Source: Chryseobacterium cucumeris (lineage in GTDB: Bacteria; Bacteroidota; Bacteroidia; Flavobacteriales; Weeksellaceae). Taken from it: a stretch of 64,000 bases of DNA. The notes under the pieces are model-generated. The model was not told where the DNA came from, ran no database searches, and was given only the letters and a program-made list of their open reading frames with translations. Location of the stretch: assembly GCF_016775705.1 (NCBI RefSeq), contig NZ_CP068760.1:744001-808000 (forward strand), written 5' to 3'. Shown piece by piece: positions 17,570-27,237 of the stretch. A program made the translations under genes and the position numbers. Numbering within the stretch: the stretch's first letter is position 1; every line of letters starts with the position of its first letter.

Positions 17570-20500
17570 TGGCTATGAAAAAATACAATCATAAGAAAAT
17601 ACAGATATTTTCAGCGTTGTTATTATCTTTCACTTCAATTTTCTGCTTTTCTCAGTATTTTCATGATACTAAGGGAAATATTGAAGTCAACAGAGCCGGA
17701 CAGCTACAGTTTTCTTTGCCTCTGGACTTGCCTCCCGGTATTAAAACTGTTTCACCTCAGGTAGGTTTAGTGTACAACAGTGAGACAGGGAACGGTATTG
17801 CCGGATATGGATGGAGTATTTCAGGAATAACCACTATCAGCAGAACAGGGAAGAACATTGAAAATGAAGGAGAGGTAAAGGGAGTTCAGATGGATTACTC
17901 TGATTATTACAGTTTTAATGGTAAAAGACTGGTACTGAAATCAGGTGTATATGGCAAAGACGGAGCTGAATATGTAACAGAGAAATATTCCAACACCAAA
18001 TTTAAATCAATAGGAGCCGCAGCCGGATGGTCTGGCCCGGAATATTGGGAAGTAACTTTTGAGGATGGTTCTCAGGCATGGTATGGCCGTAATCCGGTTG
18101 CCAGAATACCCAATGAATATAATATAAGCGAATGGAAAGATTCACAGGGAAATTACATTACTTACAGTTATGTCCAGGGAACCCGTACTGCCATGATAAG
18201 CAGCATAAGCTGGGGTGGGAATATGGATCTGAATACCCCTCATATGAACACCATACAGTTTTCCTATAATGACAGAGACTTAAAAGAGGAATCATATGTA
18301 CAGGGCCTCAAATCTTACCAAAATAAGATTCTTTCAGAGATAAAGGTACTTACCAATAATAACCAGTTTAAGCGGTACAGCATAGAATATACAGGCAATG
18401 GAACCAATTATCAGTTTGTCGGGAAGATCACCGAATATAATGCTAATAACGAGCCTTCCAATCCGGTTACTTTCACTTATCCGGGTATGGTCAATTCTTC
18501 TTATGCAGAATATACGGCTGAGCCAGAACCTTTTAATGATGTTAAATTGGTTGCAGATTTAAATGGAGATTCTTATCTGGACTTCCTGATGAATAATGGT
18601 ACAGTAAAGCTGGGGGCTTTTAACGAAACTTTTACTACAGTTTCCACAGGTAAAACTTTTGCTGGTAATGCTAAAGTAGTCAGTACACTATTAGACGAAG
18701 AAGGACAGGTATATAATGGGAATGGAATTGTTGAGTTTAAGGATGGCAGGATCTATGGCTATATTTTTAGAAACAATGCTTTTGTAAAGGTATTCGATAA
18801 AAGTCTTGGCAATACTGTTTTTAATTCAGCTGGTGATAATTTAATTCTTGAAGTAGGTGATTTTAATGGCGATGGTATACCTGATGCTTTTCTTGATGAT
18901 GGCGCACCTGCAGGGTTTAATGTAAAAGGTATTGTAGACCTTAAAAATTCGGCTACTCCTTTAATTAGTCTGCTACTTGATGCTGGAATCAATGAAAATG
19001 ATTATAAAGAACGAAAGTATACGGATATAGATGGGGACGGAAAAGTGGAAATCATTAATGTATCTGGTACGCAATATACCGTTTTTGAATTTGTAAAAAA
19101 CAGTGCCGGCCAAAACATACAGAAAATAAGATTTTCCGGAACACTTCTGGAAACCAGAGATCCTGAATTCCCTGTCTTATATGGTGATTACAATGGAGAC
19201 GGAAAACTTGATTTCGCAATCCCTATTACCGATTATGTGATAGGAAAGCCTGACGACTGGAGATTCTATATGGGCACAGACAAGGGGTTTGTTCCTTTCC
19301 TGAAGAAGGAATTCTTCACCTACAGGAAATTCCAGAAAGAAGTGACAGTTGATTACGCCAAATTTGCCAGACAATATTTCTTTTCGGTTACCGATATGAA
19401 CAAAGACGGAAAATCTGATATTGTTCAGGTATTTTCCTATAACCAGATCAATATGTATAACGCAGCTGGTTCAAGGGATTTCGGTTATGTTGTAAGTGCA
19501 AAGATGGCTAATGGATCAGATGTTAGCGGAACACCTAATTTTACTCCCAACTGGTCATTTCAAAGCCCGGTATATGGTACCCCGGATATTCTGGATCTTA
19601 CTCTCTTTACCCCGATTACCAATTCAATAAAGTCCGGGAATAATTATTATAATGTCTTTTTATACTGGAAGCAGTTCCTGAAAAAAATAAAAGGGCCTAC
19701 CCCTGTTTCTGAATTGGCAAGAATGACTTCGATTACTCAGGGAGGGGTGACTACATCTGTAAAATATCTGGAAGTAGTTCCGGGTAATACTACGACTCCT
19801 GATTTCTACAAGAAAGAAAAGAAAGAGATTTATCCTAAGTATGCTATGACCAGGGTAGATCAGGCATATGCGGTATCCCAGCTTATAGAAGAAGGCAGAA
19901 AGCAGGATTTCCGTTACAGAGGCCTTGTAGGAAACCTTCAGGGAAAAAAATTATTGGGATTCCAACAGATAGCCCGTTCTTCCTGGTATGCAGATGGTTT
20001 TGAAAATACTAAAATATGGTCCGGATCACAAATAGATCCAAATTTAGATGGAGCACCGGTAAAAGAATGGAGTATCAGGACTAATAATGAAAGTAATATT
20101 TTTCCTGCAGATATTTCAGAGAATAATAACCAGCTGCTGAGCTTCGAATCTGTAGACTACAAAGCAGATAAGCTGTTGAATGGTCAGGTAATTACTTCTA
20201 TTCCCACTGGTAGTCAGTCCAAAATTGTTACTGCCATTGTTCCTAAGTTTGTCAAAACAAAAGATTTTTTAACCGGAAAATTTGTTCAGAAAGTAACAAC
20301 CTATGAGAACTATTACCTGCCAGCCAAAATTGAAATCAGTACGAACAATGGTTACGGAGTATCTACCACTGAGTTTGACTATACCCATAATATCTGGGGA
20401 ACCGGAAATAATTATTATGTAGGAAGACCGACAAACAAGGCTGAAAAGAATGAAGCATATGGTGATATACAAAATACCTTTACCACGTATACCTATGAGA

Positions 20501-23500
20501 ATAACCTTTTAAAAAGCAGCCAGTTTTATCCGGGAAATAATGCGACCCAGGCAGTAACAGAAGAATTTTCTTATGACGGGTTTGGGAATATCACGGGTAA
20601 AAAGACCATTTCAGGATTAGACGGAAATTCAAAAACTCAGAAAGATGAGTATGATCCTACGGGAAGATTTATCATAAAAAAAACGGATAATCTCGGACTG
20701 GAAACCGGGTTTACTTATAACAGCCTTGGACAGGTCCTGACCCAAACAGATCCGAACGGCAATACCCTCACCAACAGCTATGATGTATGGGGTAAACTCC
20801 AGAGTTCGGCTTCCAGCTTAACAGGAACTACAACATACCTGTACACTAAAGACAGCCAATACAATGAAACCATTACCCGTAATGATCCCGATGGAGAGGT
20901 AGTAAAAGTGTTTACCAACAAGCTGGGACAGGAATATAAAACATCTTCCAAAGCTTTCGCACAGGGGCAGTATGTGTCTAAAGACGTTCAATACGATATC
21001 CTGGGTAGAAAGACCAAAGAATCTGAACCTTATTTTGACGGACAGGGAGCCTCTCAATGGAACACCTTTGCATATGATGATACGGTATTCCCGGCTAAGG
21101 TAAAAGCCACAGCATTTACCGGGAAGCAGACAGAGACCATTATATCGGGATTGACCACAACAGTAAAAGAAACCAGTCTTCTGGATTACGGCAGAACAAC
21201 TTCCCAGACACTTGACGCTTTAGGAAATGTACTATCATCTTCCGATAAGGGCGGTACCGTTCAGTTTTCTTATAATGCAGCAGGTCAACAGATCCAGGCT
21301 AAATATGCGGAGCATATTGTAACCACAATGTATGATGACTGGGGAAATAAAATACGGGTAGAAGATCCTTCTACCGGGGTATATGAATATCAGTACCTTG
21401 GGTATATGGGCGCTCTGTCAAGAGCAATAAGTCCAAAAGGTGAAAAAAGGTTTCAATACAACAGCCTTGGGCAGCTTATCCTACAGAATGAAAAGTCCAC
21501 CACCGGAAGTGAAACTGATAAAGCGATTAATTTTTCCTATAACAATAAGGGAAGACTTACTGTAAAAGAGGGAACATCCAATGGAAAGAAATATACGTAC
21601 ACGATAAACTATGATCCACAGGGAAGGACTATTTCTTCTTTCCAGGAAACTCCTGAAGCCTACTTTTCACACAAAAATGTTGTCTATGACAGCAAGGGAC
21701 GAATAAGCTCCTACGAAAAGGCAATACAGACATCCGTTGGAACAACAACAGTTTCGGTGGAAAATCTTTACAATGCGTGGAATGGTGAGCTTTACCAAGT
21801 TAAGGAGAAAACCTCAGGGAAAGTTTTATGGGAACTGAAAGAAGCCAACGCAAAAGGACTGCTGGTAAAAGCTAAATTGGGAGCAGCTGAAATTAATAAT
21901 GAATATGATGGTTACGGATTTTTGACCAATGTTAATCATTCCTCGCTGATAAAACCAGATATTTATAAGGCCTCTTACAGTTTTGATGCGATTAAAAACG
22001 AACTCAAAAGCAGAAAATCTCTTCTCCCTTTTGAAACAGAATATTTTGATTACGACGACAACAATCGTCTGGTTAACTGGACAGATCCTGTTTCTGGATT
22101 AAAGCCTCTTACCAATAGAAATATTTATGATGCGAAAGGCAGAATACTGGAAAATGACCAGGTGGGAACTATCAAGTATGAAAATGCTGACAAGATCTAT
22201 CAGGCTACCGGTATGACACTTAATAATGAAGGGCTGATGAATTACGATCAGGATTTGGTGCAGACTGTCCTTTATAATGAGAATAATGATCCGGTATATA
22301 TTGTTGGGGAAAAAGGGACGGTGGCTTTCCAGTATGGTTTAACGGGTATGAGACAAAGAGCTACCTATAAAGGAATTTTTGATCCGGAATCTGATGGAGA
22401 GTTTACCAAACTATATAGTGAAGAAGGTAGTTTTGAAGTTGTAAAGAACAATATCAATGGAAAAGAAAAACATACAATTTATATTGAGGGTACTCCATAT
22501 GAAAGCAATATTGTATTTTTGAAAAACTTTGATGAGAATAGTGGTTCTTTTAAATTTTTGCATAAAGATTATCTCGGAAGCATCCTAGCCATTAGTGATG
22601 AAGCAGGAAATATGCTTGAACAAAGGCATTTTGATGCATGGGGTAATCTCACTCATCTTCGCATTGGAAAAAGTAAATTAGCTGTAGGCAAAGCCAGCAT
22701 CGATGTCCTGATAAATGCCTCCGGAGGATTATTGATAGACAGAGGATATACTGGTCATGAGCATTATATGGAGGTGGGGATTATCCACATGAACGGAAGA
22801 CTCTACGACCCGCTTCTAAGAAGATTTTTGAATGCAGATGAAAATATCCAGGACCCGTTCAATACTCAGATCTATAACAGGTATGGGTATGTGATGAATA
22901 ATCCGCTAATCTACACTGATCCAAATGGAGAATTTGCATGGATTGTTGTAGGAGCAGTAATAGGCGGCTATTTAACAGGAGTAAAAGCGAATGGTTCATG
23001 GAATCCAGTAAAATGGAACTGGGGAGCGACCTGGGGAAAAATTGCGATGGGAGCTGCTGTAGGGGCATTCACTGGAGGTGTTGGAGCAGCTGTTGGTTCA
23101 GCATCCCTTGCTGCCGCAGGCGCCTATGGAATCCAGGGCGGTCTTCTGGGAGGAGCTATTGCAGGAGCTTCAGGAGGAGCCGTTGCAGGAGCTATTAACG
23201 GATTTGCCACTGCCGTAATGTTTGGAGAAGATGTGATAGAGGGAACGGTAATGGGCGGCTTATCCGGTGCTGCTATAGGAGGAGCTGCAGGTGCAATCAC
23301 TGGAGGTATTGGCCAAATTCTCCAAAATGCAAAGGCAGCTCAAATAGGAGCTCCACAAGGAACAATCTTAAAAGGTGCTCCAATTGAAGTAGGAAGGACT
23401 CAATGGACTCTAAACAATACACCAAAAACTACCACTGTTGGAGCAACTCCTGTGAAAACTACCCCTATAGAAATTGGGGATATTGGTGTCAGTACTGATC

Positions 23501-23925
23501 AATATGTAGCGACAAAGATTGTGAACGAACAACCAGTAAAAGTTTATGAGGAAGGGCCACAAAAAATATTCAAAGGAAATTATGCTAGTAATGAAGGAGC
23601 ATCAAAGACAACCACTTCATTACGCAAAGTTGGCACAGTTTTAGAAAGTGTTGATGATGTTATGGCTAACCCTAATCTTTTAGATGGAAAATCCTATGGA
23701 TATGTACGTAGCATTTTAGGTAATTCAAAGAATTGGGTTAATGATGTTATGAGACGAAGTACTCGAGCAAATGGTTGGGTACTTCGTGAAATGAATCAGA
23801 CAGGTAATGATTTTACAGGAAGAATGATACAATATCATCCAGGTACCCCAAGACATTTCAATGGTATGCCATATTGGAAAGTATCATCAGGAAATGGAAC
23901 TTTTAGAATACCCTTAAATCCATAA
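17569..23925 (+). CDS. SpvB/Rhs-repeat polymorphic toxin, 2118 residues
   Basis: The start is ATG 17569 or the second Met at 17575. Residues 1-29 form a signal peptide. About 30-330 is SpvB-like (N-I-E-V-N-R-A-G-Q-L-Q-F-S-L-P). Between about 330 and 620 come FG-GAP/VCBS-like repeats (D-F-N-G-D-G-I-P-D, D-Y-N-G-D-G-K-L-D, D-M-N-K-D-G-K-S-D), followed by a TcdB-middle-like part and many YD repeats from about 990. The Rhs core closes near residue 1784 (R-R-F-L-N-A-D then N-P-L-I-Y-T-D-P-N-G). A Gly/Ala-rich hydrophobic stretch (about 1790-1930) precedes a variable C-terminal tip (about 1990-2118). The tip holds R-M-I-Q-Y-H-P-G-T-P-R-H-F and P-Y-W-K-V-S, which suggests a small nuclease-like toxin; I cannot name the family with certainty. 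An immunity candidate follows after 2 bases. Confidence 0.93.
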   Translation: MAMKKYNHKKIQIFSALLLSFTSIFCFSQYFHDTKGNIEVNRAGQLQFSLPLDLPPGIKTVSPQVGLVYNSETGNGIAGYGWSISGITTISRTGKNIENEGEVKGVQMDYSDYYSFNGKRLVLKSGVYGKDGAEYVTEKYSNTKFKSIGAAAGWSGPEYWEVTFEDGSQAWYGRNPVARIPNEYNISEWKDSQGNYITYSYVQGTRTAMISSISWGGNMDLNTPHMNTIQFSYNDRDLKEESYVQGLKSYQNKILSEIKVLTNNNQFKRYSIEYTGNGTNYQFVGKITEYNANNEPSNPVTFTYPGMVNSSYAEYTAEPEPFNDVKLVADLNGDSYLDFLMNNGTVKLGAFNETFTTVSTGKTFAGNAKVVSTLLDEEGQVYNGNGIVEFKDGRIYGYIFRNNAFVKVFDKSLGNTVFNSAGDNLILEVGDFNGDGIPDAFLDDGAPAGFNVKGIVDLKNSATPLISLLLDAGINENDYKERKYTDIDGDGKVEIINVSGTQYTVFEFVKNSAGQNIQKIRFSGTLLETRDPEFPVLYGDYNGDGKLDFAIPITDYVIGKPDDWRFYMGTDKGFVPFLKKEFFTYRKFQKEVTVDYAKFARQYFFSVTDMNKDGKSDIVQVFSYNQINMYNAAGSRDFGYVVSAKMANGSDVSGTPNFTPNWSFQSPVYGTPDILDLTLFTPITNSIKSGNNYYNVFLYWKQFLKKIKGPTPVSELARMTSITQGGVTTSVKYLEVVPGNTTTPDFYKKEKKEIYPKYAMTRVDQAYAVSQLIEEGRKQDFRYRGLVGNLQGKKLLGFQQIARSSWYADGFENTKIWSGSQIDPNLDGAPVKEWSIRTNNESNIFPADISENNNQLLSFESVDYKADKLLNGQVITSIPTGSQSKIVTAIVPKFVKTKDFLTGKFVQKVTTYENYYLPAKIEISTNNGYGVSTTEFDYTHNIWGTGNNYYVGRPTNKAEKNEAYGDIQNTFTTYTYENNLLKSSQFYPGNNATQAVTEEFSYDGFGNITGKKTISGLDGNSKTQKDEYDPTGRFIIKKTDNLGLETGFTYNSLGQVLTQTDPNGNTLTNSYDVWGKLQSSASSLTGTTTYLYTKDSQYNETITRNDPDGEVVKVFTNKLGQEYKTSSKAFAQGQYVSKDVQYDILGRKTKESEPYFDGQGASQWNTFAYDDTVFPAKVKATAFTGKQTETIISGLTTTVKETSLLDYGRTTSQTLDALGNVLSSSDKGGTVQFSYNAAGQQIQAKYAEHIVTTMYDDWGNKIRVEDPSTGVYEYQYLGYMGALSRAISPKGEKRFQYNSLGQLILQNEKSTTGSETDKAINFSYNNKGRLTVKEGTSNGKKYTYTINYDPQGRTISSFQETPEAYFSHKNVVYDSKGRISSYEKAIQTSVGTTTVSVENLYNAWNGELYQVKEKTSGKVLWELKEANAKGLLVKAKLGAAEINNEYDGYGFLTNVNHSSLIKPDIYKASYSFDAIKNELKSRKSLLPFETEYFDYDDNNRLVNWTDPVSGLKPLTNRNIYDAKGRILENDQVGTIKYENADKIYQATGMTLNNEGLMNYDQDLVQTVLYNENNDPVYIVGEKGTVAFQYGLTGMRQRATYKGIFDPESDGEFTKLYSEEGSFEVVKNNINGKEKHTIYIEGTPYESNIVFLKNFDENSGSFKFLHKDYLGSILAISDEAGNMLEQRHFDAWGNLTHLRIGKSKLAVGKASIDVLINASGGLLIDRGYTGHEHYMEVGIIHMNGRLYDPLLRRFLNADENIQDPFNTQIYNRYGYVMNNPLIYTDPNGEFAWIVVGAVIGGYLTGVKANGSWNPVKWNWGATWGKIAMGAAVGAFTGGVGAAVGSASLAAAGAYGIQGGLLGGAIAGASGGAVAGAINGFATAVMFGEDVIEGTVMGGLSGAAIGGAAGAITGGIGQILQNAKAAQIGAPQGTILKGAPIEVGRTQWTLNNTPKTTTVGATPVKTTPIEIGDIGVSTDQYVATKIVNEQPVKVYEEGPQKIFKGNYASNEGASKTTTSLRKVGTVLESVDDVMANPNLLDGKSYGYVRSILGNSKNWVNDVMRRSTRANGWVLREMNQTGNDFTGRMIQYHPGTPRHFNGMPYWKVSSGNGTFRIPLNP

Positions 23926-23927
23926 AT

Positions 23928-24272
23928 ATGAAAAATCAATATAAAAAAATAGTAGAAAGTTTAAAATTATTAGCATCTTCGTTAGAGGAACAGGAGAAAT
24001 ATTTACCCGATTTTGCAGATGTTCCAGATGATGTTACATCAAGTTTTGAAAATGTCTTTTTATTATTACCTTCTCTTATCGAAAATAATAAATTTTCCAA
24101 CGCTTCAATAGCATCGATTTTACGTTTGAATATTAAAATACAATGGTGTTTAAGAAATGTTGATTTGGATGATTTTTCAAATTCAGAGTGGAATAAAGTA
24201 AGAGAAATGGCAAAAAATACTCTTCAAATAATGGGGGAACCTTTTGGAAAACCCGATCTCAATTATATATGA
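23928..24272 (+). CDS. Probable immunity protein for the Rhs toxin tip
   Basis: 114 residues, starting 2 bases after the toxin stop. It is predicted to be helical, Leu/Asn/Lys-rich and acidic, with no signal peptide, so it is cytoplasmic. No family is recognised. The immediate downstream position, small size and sharp drop in GC relative to the Rhs body are the usual signs of a cognate immunity gene. One 60-base line here has about 25% GC, against about 47% for a line within the Rhs repeats. It would neutralise the toxin tip by direct binding; this is inference from locus architecture. Confidence 0.75.
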   Translation: MKNQYKKIVESLKLLASSLEEQEKYLPDFADVPDDVTSSFENVFLLLPSLIENNKFSNASIASILRLNIKIQWCLRNVDLDDFSNSEWNKVREMAKNTLQIMGEPFGKPDLNYI

Positions 24273-24446
24273 AAAAACTTATAAAAAATTCACAAGTTTA
24301 GCAAAATAATATTATAAATGATTTGAAGAGTCAAACATTTTAGCAAAGTGGAAAAAATTGATATTTCTAAATCAGAAGATTTTACCTAAGATTTTAGGAA
24401 ATCCAGTATAGATTTAGCTAATAAATCACTCTTAAAATGATCAAAG
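24273..24446 (+). other. Gene-poor tail after the immunity gene, possible decayed ORF
   Basis: A very AT-rich stretch between the immunity gene and a terminator. One frame reads E-K-I-D-I-S-K-S-E-D-F-T, a stop, then D-F-R-K-S-S-I-D-L-A-N-K-S-L-L-K and a stop, which may be the remains of an older toxin or immunity cassette. No longer frame is present. Confidence 0.25.
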
Positions 24447-24480
24447 ATGACTACCTCTTTTTTGAGATAGTCATTCTTTT
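24447..24480 (+). terminator. Intrinsic terminator of the toxin-immunity unit
   Basis: An 11-base stem with one mismatch (ATGACTACCTC / GAGATAGTCAT) and a T-rich loop, followed by TCTTTT. It ends transcription from the Rhs/immunity side before the convergent pth gene. Confidence 0.7.
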
Positions 24481-24526
24481 AAATAAAATATTATTATATT
24501 TAGATCCTCTTGATTCCAATTCTGAA

Positions 24527-25090
24527 TTATTTTCCGTTAAAAGCAGACATCGTATTATTCAATCCGGCAAAAACGAAAGAAAGACCGGCCTTTGCAAAGG
24601 TTTCTATTCTTTCCGTAAGCTTTTCAGCTTCTTCTTCATTCCAGGTTCCTAATACATAGTCTACCTGTCTTCCGGCAGCAAAATCTGCAGAGATTCCAAA
24701 GCGAAGCCTTGCATAATTTTGAGTCTGCAATACTTCATTGATATTTTTAAGTCCGTTGTGCCCTGCATCTGAACCTTTTCCTTTCAATCTTAAAGTCCCG
24801 AAAGGTAAAGCAAGATCGTCAGTTACAATAAGAACATTCTCCAAAGGAATATTTTCTTTCTGCATCCAGTATTTCACTGCATTTCCGGAAAGGTTCATAT
24901 AGGTGTCCGGTTTCAGGACAAAAACTTTTCTGCCTTTGTGCTTTCCTTCTGCCAGCCAGCCAAAATTGGAGGTATTGAATGATACTTCAAGGGTTTCCGC
25001 TATTTTCTCAGCTACTTTAAATCCTATATTATGTCGTGTATTCTCATATTCAGAGCCTTTATTACCAAGCCCGACAATTAAATATTTCAT
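24527..25090 (-). CDS. pth: Peptidyl-tRNA hydrolase
   Basis: 187 residues, the usual bacterial Pth length. Conserved features: [10 protein letters not shown] (Asn10), [10 protein letters not shown] with catalytic His20, [13 protein letters not shown] (Asp near 93) and [12 protein letters not shown]. The enzyme releases tRNA from peptidyl-tRNAs that drop off ribosomes. It stands alone on the reverse strand with its own -7 promoter element at 25105-25112. Confidence 0.97.
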   Translation of the reverse strand: MKYLIVGLGNKGSEYENTRHNIGFKVAEKIAETLEVSFNTSNFGWLAEGKHKGRKVFVLKPDTYMNLSGNAVKYWMQKENIPLENVLIVTDDLALPFGTLRLKGKGSDAGHNGLKNINEVLQTQNYARLRFGISADFAAGRQVDYVLGTWNEEEAEKLTERIETFAKAGLSFVFAGLNNTMSAFNGK

Positions 25091-25104
25091 CAGAAATTTT
25101 TTGC

Positions 25105-25112
25105 AAAATTAA
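25105..25112 (-). promoter_or_regulatory. -7 promoter element (TAATTTTG) of pth
   Basis: An exact TAnnTTTG match on the reverse strand, 14 bases before the pth ATG. A TTG about 21 bases further upstream could be the -33 box. It predicts a 5' leader of only about 10 bases. Confidence 0.5.
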
Positions 25113-25117
25113 GGTAT

Positions 25118-25155
25118 AAAAAATAAAAAACTCAATCTTAGGAAAGATTGAGTTT
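25118..25155 (-). terminator. Intrinsic terminator downstream of the lipoprotein gene at 25178
   Basis: A perfect 11-base-pair stem (arms 25130-25140 and 25145-25155) with a 4-base loop. On the reverse strand it is followed by TTTTTTATTTTT. Confidence 0.85.
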
Positions 25156-25177
25156 GAATATTGTTAAAAAAATTCTT

Positions 25178-26110
25178 CTATTGTGGTTTATAGATATAAT
25201 TAACGCCATATCCTTTTGTCATGTAAGTCTGAGGATCATAAACGTAATTGGTACTCTTCACAACCGGTGTTGGAATTGGCGGTGTAAGATCTGTTACCGA
25301 CCATCTCTTAGGGTTGTTCGGAGACAAGATAAGGCTTTCTTTATCATTGATTATTGTAGATAATAATCTTGAAATTTTATATACATGCGGTAACAATGTG
25401 AATGGGCTTACCTGCTCATCATATGCATAGTATTCGTAGCTGTATTTTCCGGTAACGGCACCAAATGCACCTCCTGTCATTGTTCCGTAGTGTCTTACTA
25501 CTTTAGAAACATTATCTCCTACGTAAGTATAAGCTGTCTTAGAATAATCGGTGAAATTAAGTGGGGCTCCTGGAACATCCGGACCGTTTCTCATAATGAT
25601 TGAATCCAGTTTTCCTGTGGCAGTGCTATACTTAACCTGATAAGATGTTTTCTCTTTTCTCAACAAAGTCTGTGGTCCCGGAGGATCTCCAGGTATTACA
25701 GGTGGAGTTCTTCTGAAAATAGAACGGTTTTCAGAAATCGTCTGAAGTTTGCTGTTGTTTCCGTAAGAGAATAATTGGGTGTAGGATACGCTGTCTTTAT
25801 CCAGTTTCCCGTTTCCGTCCAGATCAAGGAAACCATTAAAATTAATCTGGCTGATTTTATCGCCACTGTACATAATATCAGTGATAGAAGCACTGTCTGT
25901 GATTACTTTAGTCACGAGAAGCCCGCTATAACGATATTCTGCGATAGTATCTTTATCTGTAATTTCTCTGTATAATGCTCTGGGACCGCTTAACCCTCCT
26001 GTTTCGTTAAGATCCAGCAAAGGATTTCCATCCTCATCCAGCATATCCTTGCAGGAATGTACTGAGGAGAAACCTGCGATCAGTAAAATAAAATAGAAAA
26101 TTTGCTTCAT
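25178..26110 (-). CDS. Lipoprotein of unknown function (paralog of the next gene)
   Basis: 310 residues. The N-terminus has a hydrophobic signal ending S-S-V-H-S-C with the lipobox Cys at about residue 20, followed by K-D-M-L-D-E-D-G. The mature part contains D-L-D-G-N-G-K-L-D and many beta-strand-like Tyr/Ser/Thr stretches. The last 110 residues align with those of the 26210 protein: Y-S-Y-E-Y-Y-A-Y-D-E-Q-V-S-P-F then L-P-x-V-Y, L-S-P-N-N-P and a final Y-x-Y-K. It is probably anchored in a membrane facing the periplasm or surface. No catalytic motif is visible. Confidence 0.85.
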   Translation of the reverse strand: MKQIFYFILLIAGFSSVHSCKDMLDEDGNPLLDLNETGGLSGPRALYREITDKDTIAEYRYSGLLVTKVITDSASITDIMYSGDKISQINFNGFLDLDGNGKLDKDSVSYTQLFSYGNNSKLQTISENRSIFRRTPPVIPGDPPGPQTLLRKEKTSYQVKYSTATGKLDSIIMRNGPDVPGAPLNFTDYSKTAYTYVGDNVSKVVRHYGTMTGGAFGAVTGKYSYEYYAYDEQVSPFTLLPHVYKISRLLSTIINDKESLILSPNNPKRWSVTDLTPPIPTPVVKSTNYVYDPQTYMTKGYGVNYIYKPQ

Positions 26111-26136
26111 TTCCTTGTAATTGATTATTTTTTTGA

Positions 26137-26144
26137 CAAATATA
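26137..26144 (-). promoter_or_regulatory. -7 promoter element (TATATTTG) of the lipoprotein gene
   Basis: An exact TAnnTTTG match on the reverse strand, 26 bases before the ATG at 26110. Confidence 0.5.
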
Positions 26145-26209
26145 ATTTTTTTTTGCCTAAAATTTGTAATATTATTTATATTCTGGTAAGATTAATAACT
26201 ATATTTCTA

Positions 26210-27085
26210 CTATAAATTTTTATAGGTAAAAGTTACATTCTGATTTTTCTCAACAACCACATACCCCTGATTATCATAAGAATAGCTTTGAGCCGTATTA
26301 ACAGGCGCAGCCGGTGATGGTAATTCTATAAACATAGAAGTGGGATTGTTTGGAGATATTTTGTAGAATTGTGCCGGATTGATCAGACTTCGGGTGATGA
26401 AATAAACTGATGGCAAGGTAGAATACGGGCTTTTCTGACTATCATAGTTCTGGAAACTATACTTGCTTATCACGGCTGTACTCATATTCGGGTTTCCGTT
26501 GATATCCAGCAGACCTTTGGAACAAACAACCTGAATAACATTATCACCATTGTACACAAAACTGTAGTCAATAAATCTGTTATAGGCACTGATTCCACCT
26601 TCTTTTCTCTTCTCAAGAATTTTGGTAAGCTTATTGGTGGTCGCACTATAGGTAAATGCATAGTCACTTACAACAGATACAGATGGCGTTGCTCCGGTGG
26701 CTGTAGAAGTAGCATTATAAATCTTTTTACCTGTAGCATCAGGAACAATATTAAATTCGTAAGAGAGGCTGGATGCTGCTGAACTTACATATTTGACTTT
26801 AGTGATATTTTTATTGGTGTATGTTACCGTTGCTGTATAATAAGCACTTCCGCTAAAAGACTCATCTTTAGATACTGCAGTCTGCAGATCTCCGGTTACC
26901 GCTGTAGTAGCATATTCTTCCTGAGAAACATTATTCGAACTAACCTTCGATAAAATCTTTTTAGGAGGTGGCCCGTCATCCGGATTCGGGATGGATTCTG
27001 TGGGATCAGAGGTAGTAGTACATGCTGTCAGCAGCCCAAGAAAAGCAATACCGGCAAACATTTTAAAAAAATAGTTTTTTACCAT
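26210..27085 (-). CDS. Lipoprotein of unknown function
   Basis: 291 residues from ATG 27085. The frame extends to a TTG at 27109, but that codon lies inside an exact -7 promoter element, so it cannot be the start. The signal peptide ends F-L-G-L-L-T-A-C, a lipobox with Cys near residue 22, then T-T-T-S-D-P-T-E. The C-terminal third resembles the 25178 protein (S-P-Y-S-T-L-P-S-V-Y, S-P-N-N-P, S-Y-S-Y-D-N-Q-G-Y). The rest is Ser/Thr/Tyr-rich and probably beta-sheet. No enzyme motif is recognised. The two genes look like an old tandem duplication. Confidence 0.85.
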   Translation of the reverse strand: MVKNYFFKMFAGIAFLGLLTACTTTSDPTESIPNPDDGPPPKKILSKVSSNNVSQEEYATTAVTGDLQTAVSKDESFSGSAYYTATVTYTNKNITKVKYVSSAASSLSYEFNIVPDATGKKIYNATSTATGATPSVSVVSDYAFTYSATTNKLTKILEKRKEGGISAYNRFIDYSFVYNGDNVIQVVCSKGLLDINGNPNMSTAVISKYSFQNYDSQKSPYSTLPSVYFITRSLINPAQFYKISPNNPTSMFIELPSPAAPVNTAQSYSYDNQGYVVVEKNQNVTFTYKNL

Positions 27086-27106
27086 ATAGAATTTTTTTAG
27101 CTTGTC

Positions 27107-27114
27107 CAAATATA
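27107..27114 (-). promoter_or_regulatory. -7 promoter element (TATATTTG), decides the start of the 26210 gene
   Basis: An exact match on the reverse strand. It overlaps the TTG at 27109 that would otherwise open the frame, so translation should begin at 27085. Confidence 0.55.
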
Positions 27115-27173
27115 ATTCAATTTTTGATAATACACTTTACTTTATCTGAACAAATTCACAAGAAATAGAGTTA

Positions 27174-27212
27174 ATAAACAAAAAAAATCTAAAAACATAA
27201 CGTTTTTAGATT
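27174..27212 (-). terminator. Intrinsic terminator of the three-gene exported-protein operon
   Basis: A perfect 12-base-pair stem (27184-27195 with 27201-27212) and 5-base loop. A T-rich run follows on the reverse strand. Confidence 0.85.
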
Positions 27213-27237
27213 TCCTATTATTGTATGATCGTGAAAA

